Below are positions 35,911 to 46,257 of a stretch of 64,000 nt of DNA, piece by piece (the stretch's first letter is position 1; each line of letters starts with the position of its first letter). Location of the stretch: NCBI GenBank assembly GCA_026874595.1, contig CM049317.1:75358891-75422890 (forward strand), read 5' to 3'. The notes under the pieces are model-generated. The model made no database searches and had not been told where the DNA came from. It saw nothing but the letters and a program-made list of their open reading frames with translations. This DNA comes from Sipunculus nudus. Its lineage: Eukaryota; Annelida; Sipuncula; Golfingiida; Sipunculidae. The translations under genes were made by a program, and so were the position numbers.

Positions 35911-38900
35911 CTGAAAAAAAGAAAACGTGTATTTATAAGCTGACAAAAAAAAGATCAATTATATTTCCTACTATTTAAGATTATCTTTAAGATCATCTTA
36001 GCCATGAAGTGTACTGCCATATTTCTTTTTTTTAATTTAATATTTTTAAATTTGTTTAATTACATTAGATAAAGAAGAGTGATATGTCCTTCGTCAATGT
36101 GGGTCTATAACTCCAACTGATGGTGATGAGTTAGGAATGTTCGCTACGAAACAACCCCTAATAACATAACACATCTAGAACCGAAAATGATAGCACAATT
36201 ATTGTTATAAGAGCTTGATAGTCAGTTCTTCAGTTCAGAAAGCAATTACGTCTTGAGCATATAACATAAAGTCAGGTGCAAGTCACTTACTCGACAAGGC
36301 CGTCCAAAGTTCGGGGCCTGTGCACACTGAACGCCACCTGTCGGGACCCAATTTAAGACGCTGGGGTTGCGGTTTAAGCACGCATTGTCATCAATTAACT
36401 CGACTTCTAAATCCTGAAGTGTGTCCGCAGGAGGTCCTGTGGAAATAAAAATGGAGGATGGCCCTATATATCTTTGATTGATTGCGCATATTTTATCCTT
36501 ATATCGGCTCATTTATTTTCACATTTTTTTTCTCAATTCCGACAAATTTGATTAAAATTCTACCACCCTCATTTGCATACAAGATCACGTGAGATGCACA
36601 AAGCAGTCAATGCGCAACTTGTTGCTCAACGTACTGGACGTATCTTACAGTTTCACCGAGTATCAGATTGTCTGATAACTATTGTAGATGGCCATAACCG
36701 GTATCTTACCATTAGCTACAAGTTGTCCCCAACCTGCCACGTGACAGTCGGTGTATTCAGCGCCCCCTGGTTGTGGTAAACATATTGGTTTAATGGTCGA
36801 GCCAAGAGTCACATTTTGATCCAATTCAAGCAGCGCCACGTCATGGATCACCCTGAATGAGAAGAGATCTGCTATCAGTTTATTGGAACTTAACAACACT
36901 ACATTTGAGTTTAACAGAACCAATAAATATCTAAGTTTGAAAACGATTGTGGTTCACAGGTAGATAATAGTTTCATCCTGCCAAAGGGAGAAGTTAGTGT
37001 AAATCATGACTAATTGCCCATACAAGGCTTATCTGATTCTTATTAAGATATGCGCACTGAATATATAACTGCTTTTTAACATTATATTTTCTTATCTCCA
37101 AAATAACATGATGTGTATTAATTCTTTATATACACTCGTTTAACTACTACTAAATGCATTAAATCCCAGAAAATATCATATTTATTTCATGTTTATTACG
37201 TATTTGAATTAATTGAACATAATAAAACTTAATAAATTTTTTCCCAAAAAAAGGAAAATCTATCTTTATGTGAGTTTGCCTTATCATAACTTTATCACAA
37301 CAACAGATCAAATTGCTAGTTTTAAAAATGAACGTGTCCCCAAAATATTTCCTCATTCAAATGATTTACTCCAAGCCTGAATCTGCCGCCTACCTGTATC
37401 TGTACCAAGGTTATGCAATGTGAAATTAGGATGAACTCTCTCACTTTATGCTTTCAGACACATTTTCCACGTTCCTGTTATCATGTAAACCAGTGGTTTG
37501 GGACTTCTTGATTTGATAACGAGTAATGCATTAAACAATTATTTAAAACGCAGTTTTAATCAACGTCATTGCCCAGTGAATTATTTTTAAACGTAAGAAG
37601 CAGACCATTTTCCCAGTAGTGCTGTCAATCATCCGGTTTTGCTTTTCATTAACTACAAAGGGGAACTGTTAATATACCAGTTAATATCATTTACATTTAA
37701 TACATATTTAAATTGTTATGTCATAATCAGACATTTTATTGTGGAACATATTTGTCAGCCAGGAGGGGTAAGGGAATCCTTAACACCGCGGAGGATATTC
37801 TCTCAATGAAATGTGAGTATCTCGAGGATAAACTGTGTAAACAGATACAGATGAACATAACTTTTTCTATCAGAAATTTGGGTACAATTTGAGATATAAA
37901 TATTCTGCTAGAATTTACCAGATACTTAACTTCGAATAGGTAATAAATATTTAAAGAATATGTAACTGGCAATGAACATACATGTTTTATTTGACATTTG
38001 AGTGTTGTCTCAAAAAAGAATAGGGAAATGCTTTATTCAATCCATCGTCTTTAGTATTATCCGTCTTACTTTAAAGGACTATCTACATCTATATATAGAA
38101 TAAGAAACGAAAAAAATAATATACAAGGTGTAACGAATGTGACTACTGACTTGAAAGGAGATCGTGTTAAATCAAATTCTTCATGAGTGATGATTTGTGT
38201 AACACTGGCAGTGACAGGGGTTGGTCCTCCTTGAGAAATATCTGCCACCCCAAAATGGACAGTCAGCGAAGCAGGATCATCCCTGAAACAACATAAATGT
38301 CTGCTATAAACACTATAGCCCCGGTAAAGCATGCACCTACGACCGGTTTACGACAGGTTACGACCACCTGCGACCTAAAAATCGTAGGTAGTCTTGGAAA
38401 GGGTCCTAGGACAAGTCTTTACTAGTCTCAAGAAATCGTAGGTTGTCTTGAGTAGTCGTAACTACTCCTAACCAGTCGTAAGTAGACTTATCGGCAGTGG
38501 TCTTGGAGAGATCGGTGATACTCTTAAGTTAGCGTACGACTAGTTTACGAGTGGTCGTAGGTACTCTTATATAATCGGTGGTAATCGGAGCTACCGAGCG
38601 GTCGCAGACTGGTACCGAATGTTTTACGATAGGTCGTGACATAGGCTACGACCACTACCGTGTGGTTAGGATTGGTCACGACCGAACACGAATAGTGGCA
38701 CGACGAGTCGTACGACTTGCCGTGGTCCCGTAACTAGCACATAGAGAGATACGTACAAAGGGCTACGTTAACTTGATCACTCGTGTGATCCATAGCAAAA
38801 ACAAAAAACAAAAAAAAAAAACCTTTACATGATGAACTAAACCTACATGTGCATGTCTCAGTGTACTGGAGGGTTATATCCCCAGAATAGTGGATATGTG

Positions 38901-39298
38901 GGAAAAAGAATTTTTTCATTGCTCCATAATATTGCTCCGTATGTTAGGAAATTCTACACCTGAAATGGCTAGAATCTAGCTACTTATGAATCCCCTATTG
39001 TTTTATGTATATATGTCCCTGGATATACACAAACTCATCTGTATCAAGCAGACCAAGAAATATTAAACACATTAGTTGATGCAGTTTACATTTCGATATA
39101 TATATATATATGAAGATTTTACACAAACTTCCTTGCTCCTTTGAGCAAAATGGAAACTGTACGATGTTATAATATATTTCTGTTGTATAAAGATAAGAAA
39201 AACCAATGCAAGTGACAGAACTGAAACTATTTTCTGGCTCTATGCACCACCTGATATAAAGAATAGAAAAAATGAGCACCCTCAAACACTCTGGTTCC

Positions 39299-39347
<49 letters not shown>

Positions 39348-39913
39348 ATAGATTATATGTTTGCAGAACGAATCAAATAGTGCTCTATTAGCGGGATTCT
39401 AAGAGCTGGTACATAGTGATAATTTCCAATAGTGCTATATTAGCGGGATGCTAAGAGCTTGTACATTGTGATAATTTATATATATATATTGTTACGAAGA
39501 CAAAATGCTTAGGGGAAAACATTGAGCCGATCCGGGATTCGAACCCATAACAGTGGCGCCCAAGTCCGGCGTACCAACCGCTTCGCAAGAATAGCAAGCT
39601 TCACCAGCGACACAGCTCGGTCCGCTTTTATGTCACCCCATGACACACCCCCTCTTAAGAGGGTTCTGCTATCAGAACAAGATTAATTATCCCAGAAGTC
39701 ACACTTTGGTGAGCTTATTCCCTGGGCCACAAAGTTTACGGTCACGTTGGACGAGCCCCCATTTGTTACGAAGACAAATAGCTCAGGGGAAAACATTGGG
39801 CTGATCCAGGATTGGAACCCATAACGGTGGCGCACAAGTCCGGCGTACCAACCGCTTCGCTAGAAATGCAAGCTTAACTGGCGAGACAGTTCGGTCCGCT
39901 TTTATGTCACCCG

Positions 39914-39978
<65 letters not shown>

Positions 39979-41429
39979 GGATCTATAGTTAGCTCAGTTC
40001 CTCAGTTTACTCGCAACATAATTCCTATAACGACCAGTCGCACGTGCAGTCGGACCTACTCTTAAGTCTTCGTAAGTTGTCCCGTGTGGTCGTACGACCG
40101 CTCGGACAGAAGGACGGAGCACTGATGTAACCACCACCACTCAGTAGTTCTCGTGTGACTGATGTTCTGACTCAACGATCGGTCGGTAGCAATCGCACCA
40201 GTTCTCATAAAACGCAGTAAGACATTACCATAAACATTCTTTACTACTGATTACCCTCGCTCGTAACGTGGCCCCATATGTGACCGCAAGGCTACTCCCA
40301 TGTCACAAGTCACAGGGGTTCGGTAACGACTAGTCGTGACCATCAAGTCGTAGGTGTTCATAGGCGATCGTAGACAAATGTGACTAGGGCTTTACAGGTA
40401 TCACTCAAAGAAACGAACAATAGCTAGAATATTCGTGCAACAAAAATGTCTCATAGAAACCCTCACCGGTATCACTAAACGAAAAGACCACTAGCAAAAT
40501 TGAATTACTTCGGCACTAACATCATGTTTCATACGTCAATTTTATTTTAACCTTCGAGTAAAAAAAATGAAAAAAAAAAAATGCTTACCCAGTCAGACCC
40601 TGGGCACTAGTCAGAACCCAACGTGGACTTAAGACTGATGCTGTTGCCTTATACTCCCCTGATTTAAAAATTGAGGCCTGAAAAGAAAATGGAGGCTCAT
40701 TATGGCAAACTGAGTATAGATGGGGCAAAGTTAGGTTTTGCTTTGGTTCGGGTGTCACATTTTTGTTTTTTTTTATGAAAAAAAAAAACATAGATTGAAT
40801 TAAAAAGAATCCCGGTACATACTCTGTATTTGAAGAGGTGAGATGATTGTTAAACAACCAGAATTTAGCAAAATTTTTGAACATGAAATGTTTAATATTC
40901 TGTTGATTTGCATGTATGAGCATCATGATATATAAAAAAGGAAGCAACTTATAATGTTATCATAAACATGATAAAGGGAGGTTTGAAGTCATATCATATA
41001 AGACTGCATATAAATATGAAATTCAAGTGTAAACTATAATAATGTCTCCAGGTAATTCTTATTATTTTGAACTTCAATATAATCCTATCATAGTTATCCC
41101 TTTTTACGTGTATCAACAATGGAACAAGGCTGTACCAACCATAAATGGCCTCCCCGTGATGTCGTTGACGTCGTTGCCTCCTATGATAAAGTTGGCGTTA
41201 ACAGAACCACATCCTGAAAAGCGTTTAGTATGATATTTTGAGTTAGGAAGAGTTCAAAATCAACTGAAATCCAATTAATAAGTATAATTTTATAACAATC
41301 AGATTTGGTTAAAAATTATTATAGTATTGTGTATTTGAGGGTTTGAATCAAGTCAAACTTTAAGTAGAAATAAAGAAAATTTACAGAAACAGAAACCTAT
41401 TTTGTTCCTACATTTTTTCCAAAAAATTT

Positions 41430-41474
<45 letters not shown>

Positions 41475-44400
41475 CTTTGCTGGTCTCTGATAAATCCCTG
41501 AGTGTAGATATCTTTCTAGCATACCTCATGCAATTGCAAAGTAATTCATAATTTACATCCAAAAGTTGATAGAATCCTAATTTAAGCATATGACAACACA
41601 CTTTTACCATACAGTGGCCACATCTCAATACATATGTTAAAAACAGGTACCAAAACGATACATGACTGTTATATCAATATTTTCACAATAGGCATACAGC
41701 AAGCATTCAGGGAAATGTTAGATACTGTGTTTATTTATAAACCAAAGAAAATATCTTTCAGATATAAAGGTTTATGAATTAATATATATTATTTTACTTT
41801 ATTATATATATATATATATATACTTTAGTACCCGCTGCTTTGTACCTGTATACTTGAACCTTTAATATTATTTTAATCAGTATGTGTTATAAGCACTCTA
41901 CCGTAACACATGTCCACATAGGTCCTGCCATCCACGTCCACTTCCCAAACCAGCGCTTTCTCTTTGTACATTCCCATTGTACTTTCTACATCTGCCACCG
42001 TCATACTGTTCCAGTAACGCATATTCTAAAAAAAGTAGGAATCAAGAATACATTGGAATATAATGTACTGGTACTAAAAATGGTCAATTTTGTAACAATA
42101 TATCTGAAGAAAATAGACAAAATAATCTTACAATTATATATTAACTGTAGCCTAAAAATATGTAACATATTCTTCATTAGAATTGAGTCGATTTTTCCCG
42201 AATGTCTTTGTTCCAGCATGTCTTGCCGACACAAATGGGAAAAACAAAAGATGTTTCCAGATAGTTAGCATCTGCTGCTTTTCAAAGTGTCATAGAGTCA
42301 GTAAGTCTTTACCATAGTTAGAGGGTCAGTCATCAAATAGCGTGTTAATATGTATATATGACATTACACCGGGCCCAGTTATATAAAAAAAGATGTATTG
42401 TTGCTTTAAAATGTAAGAGCAGGGGTAACCAATTTTTTAAATAATGACAACATTTAATTACGACCGGGGTTGCCTAATGACGTCATTTTCGTACTGACCG
42501 AAAGTGTGGTAAAAAGTCAAATATACAGTTAAATACATTATAGATTATTTAAATTGAATTAAAAACGTAATATTCCAAGCCCCATGTGACATGTTTGGCC
42601 GTTAAGACGGGCACTTTGGTACAATTTAATACAGGTGTAATAGAATAAACCTCTAGCTCCGCATGCACAGTAACCTTAACTTCATTTTCGTTACCAAGCA
42701 TAGGCACAATAAAAATTGTCAACTGAAACCAGTTATGGTTTAAGGTTGGTTTTAGTCAGTGGTTTTTCTCACTCTGCCAAGATGTTACCGAGCGAACTCA
42801 GAGGATTAGTAACAATGGAATACGGTACGAAAGGTCCTGCCTGACAGGCTTAGTAATTTTTTCTGAAACATCGAAGTGGAAAGCATGCCCAATGTCCAGA
42901 CATCTTCTACCTTACAGGAAGCTAAGTGGCTTTGCCTTAAATACTGCATATATCGGAGGATCCGCGCTCCAGCAAGAAGATACATCTTTTGATATGCGGT
43001 TCATTCGTTAAAGTGCAACGTATCAAAACAAGCATTTTGCTAAGATAGTCACAATATAGCGAACCTGATATTATACACACCAATCTGCGTCACAGTTTTA
43101 AGAAAATCAGTAACAAATCACATGAAATATCGGATGACAGGCACAGGGAGGTGACAAAATTAACCACAGTGTATACATACTAATTAGTGCCATTCAGTCT
43201 TCGCTGGAAATTAAAATATGCTGACTCAGGCAAGGAAGCTTTTTTTAATGTATAGCCAGATATCGGTCGACCATCGTGTAGATAAGTTGCAGGCCGATCT
43301 GACCAGAGGCTATTTTTTGTCAATGTTGTTTTACATTTTATACAATGTTGATCTACAAACAAGATCGGTTAGGTTGTATATTACATATTTTATAACATAT
43401 TTTTGTTATTATAATTTAGACAAATATAAAGTTTCTTCACGTAAATAGGCATTGGAATAATATCAGATTGTTCAAGAGAATAAACATTTTAGATTCCAAC
43501 TGATAATGATACAACGATACCTTGATACTTCAACAAGTTCATATAAAGGTATTTCAACATGATGGTTGAAAAGGACAAAAAATGATTGCAATGATTGTAA
43601 ACGTCACTCGGTACTATCGAAATAATCACCACACAAAATAGCTTCCAGCGGTGTAATGAAAACTATACTACATATTGAAACGTTTCGTTGATGGATATGT
43701 CAATTTCATTCTAGTTGTATCACGCTGATTGTTCCTTGATTTTATTCGAATCCAGATAAAAAATGTAAATGGTATGCAAGTCGTGGGATTTTGCGTGTCG
43801 TAGCATAACAGGAAGCTGTCATGATAGTCACATGTGAGCGTACAGTTAGAACAATAATGCGGTTTTTTTTTAATACAAATACCTAATTTTCTCATTAAGA
43901 TACCGTAATATCTCTTGCATTCACATGCACATCAATTATGTATTAATGGAGCCCATCTATATTAGATACTGATGACGGCAGCACATATTTTCATGAATTA
44001 TAGAAGTACTCTAAAACAAATTACAAGTTGAAAAGAAAGCAGGGGCGATTTAAAGTCATATGTTGGAGATAAATATCATGTCACTCCGCGTGTTTTCTCG
44101 GAATGGTCCAGTATACAACTGCTTAACCGCAGCCGGTGATACACTGAACTTGATCGTGTCATAGTAAGTTATGCAAACTCTACTTTTAAAGTGCATTAGT
44201 ACAGTGACATGCTTAAATAAAAGGTAACCAGCTTTACTTTCTCAGATCACGTAATTGTTACTTAAAGATAGTAAAGAATATGTAGGAATAAATGTTTTTT
44301 TATGTCAGAACGCCGGTATGATTTGTTCTTCTTCTGATATTATGACGTTTTATATCTGTATTGAGGTTCTCGTCTTATCGATCTAGGGGGATGTATAAAT

Positions 44401-44907
44401 GTCACTCGATAAAAGTCACTCAGATAAACATCTATTACTTGCAAATAAAAAATGAATCAGTTGTTCACGTTTACACCACTGTTATAAGCAGTACACTAGT
44501 ACACAGCGGACGGACGGAACAGACATGCATGAACGATGCTAGGTCAGCTGTAGCGCAGGGTAAACATATTTAAATGACACAGTGGATGACTTACTTTTCC
44601 CTGTGTAGGGCTGGCTGTTCCTGTCACAAAACACCCGCTTTCCATCCACAACTTTAGGAGACACTCCCGTGTGTGAGGACCAGGTGTGGAGCCGGGTCCG
44701 CAGTCTCCTGTTTATTTAAAAGTAATATAAATGAATATACTAAAAAACAGTATTCAATAACCAGTGGCGTCAATTTTTCTTCCAGGGTGGGGGGGGGGGG
44801 GGATGACTTTGTATATTTATATACACACACACATATACCTGTTTCAGCGTCTCTGAGTGACAAATTCAACTATATATATAAATATATATTATATATCTTT
44901 ATATATA

Positions 44908-44966
<59 letters not shown>

Positions 44967-46194
44967 ATACCAATGTTAATCATATTTCGAAAGATCATAA
45001 TATTGTAATAGAAAATAAGTTTTTGTAATTCAAACCAAGGTTTAGATATAACATTTTTTTAGTAAATGGATCCAAAGTCTTAATTCTATTTATTAATATA
45101 TTTCATTTGCAATATTATAATATTATTCTCTGAAAAATAGGGGGGGGGGAATGATTACATTGGCCATCCCCCCTTGCAAAAAAGTGGGGGGGGGGGGGTA
45201 TATATACCCCCATCCCCCCTATATTGACGCCCCTGTCAATAACTATGGTAGCTTAAAAATGACTAAATCAGTATTACAACTCGTCCTACTTACGGTTACA
45301 AACTTTTGTCTGAAACATGGTAGTTATAAATGACTATAGAAAAGGGTAGTCACATTTGTATCTTCGGATAATTTGATAATCTGACATTTCTGTCAGATAA
45401 AATAAAGCGTTCTGACAAATATGTTTCTTGGTGCAAGTTTTCCGATTTTATGTGCTCTTGGACGGGGATAACAAACAAAACAAAAAAACTGTCGATAACA
45501 CGTAAGAATGAAACTCTCGGGTTTCATCGAGATGCCACGATTATTTATTTATTTTTTATTCATTTTGAGGCTGTTGGAGGTTAGAATCTGAAACCTTCGG
45601 CTCAGAAGCCTAGTGCCTTAACCACAAGTATACTCCCTACAGGCCCGCGGTATGCGGCATGAGACAGGGTGAAGGGTTATACTGACCTCCCTCTTTGCCG
45701 TTACATAGTGTCACGTACTCCTTCCCTTTGTCCGGTCCGTCCTTGACCACCCATCCTCTCATGGCCCTCCTCCTGTTCATCCTCATGTTCTCTTTCATGG
45801 CAGGCATGTTCATGTTCCGCCAAGTCTCAGTCATGGTCTGCCACATTTATTTGTGCTTAATTACTTATTAAGTTTTCTTATTTTAAACCTGTTTTTTTCA
45901 GTAACTTATAATGTGCGCGACAAAGTATCATGTGATAAAAGCATGGTGAAAACAGCAGGGTATTTCTGTCAGATATTAATACATTCCTATTTGATGATCT
46001 ATTGTGTTGTATTTCGGTTCTTATTACACACACACACACACATATATATATATAACGAAATATAAAATATAACGACCACTTATACTACTTATGTTACAAT
46101 TTTTACTTAGCTACTTTTGTTACAAATAATGCTGCCAGTATTACCAATGCAACTACCACGGCTACTGGTTCTTCTTACTCTACTATCACTTCTG

Positions 46195-46257
<63 letters not shown>

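Larger units (their letters stand above)
38312..40393. mobile_element. Inverted-repeat element with GTCGTA-dense ends, filling intron 7
   Basis: The outer ends are CCGGTAAAGC (left) and GCTTTACAGG (right), inverted with one mismatch. The terminal ~400 bp on each side are packed with variants of GTCGTA/TACGAC. The middle holds (AT)n tracts, a 57-bp tandem repeat (39383-39475) and two tRNA-like repeats. The element nearly fills the 2.3-kb intron. No ORF or clear target duplication. Superfamily unknown. Confidence 0.5.
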
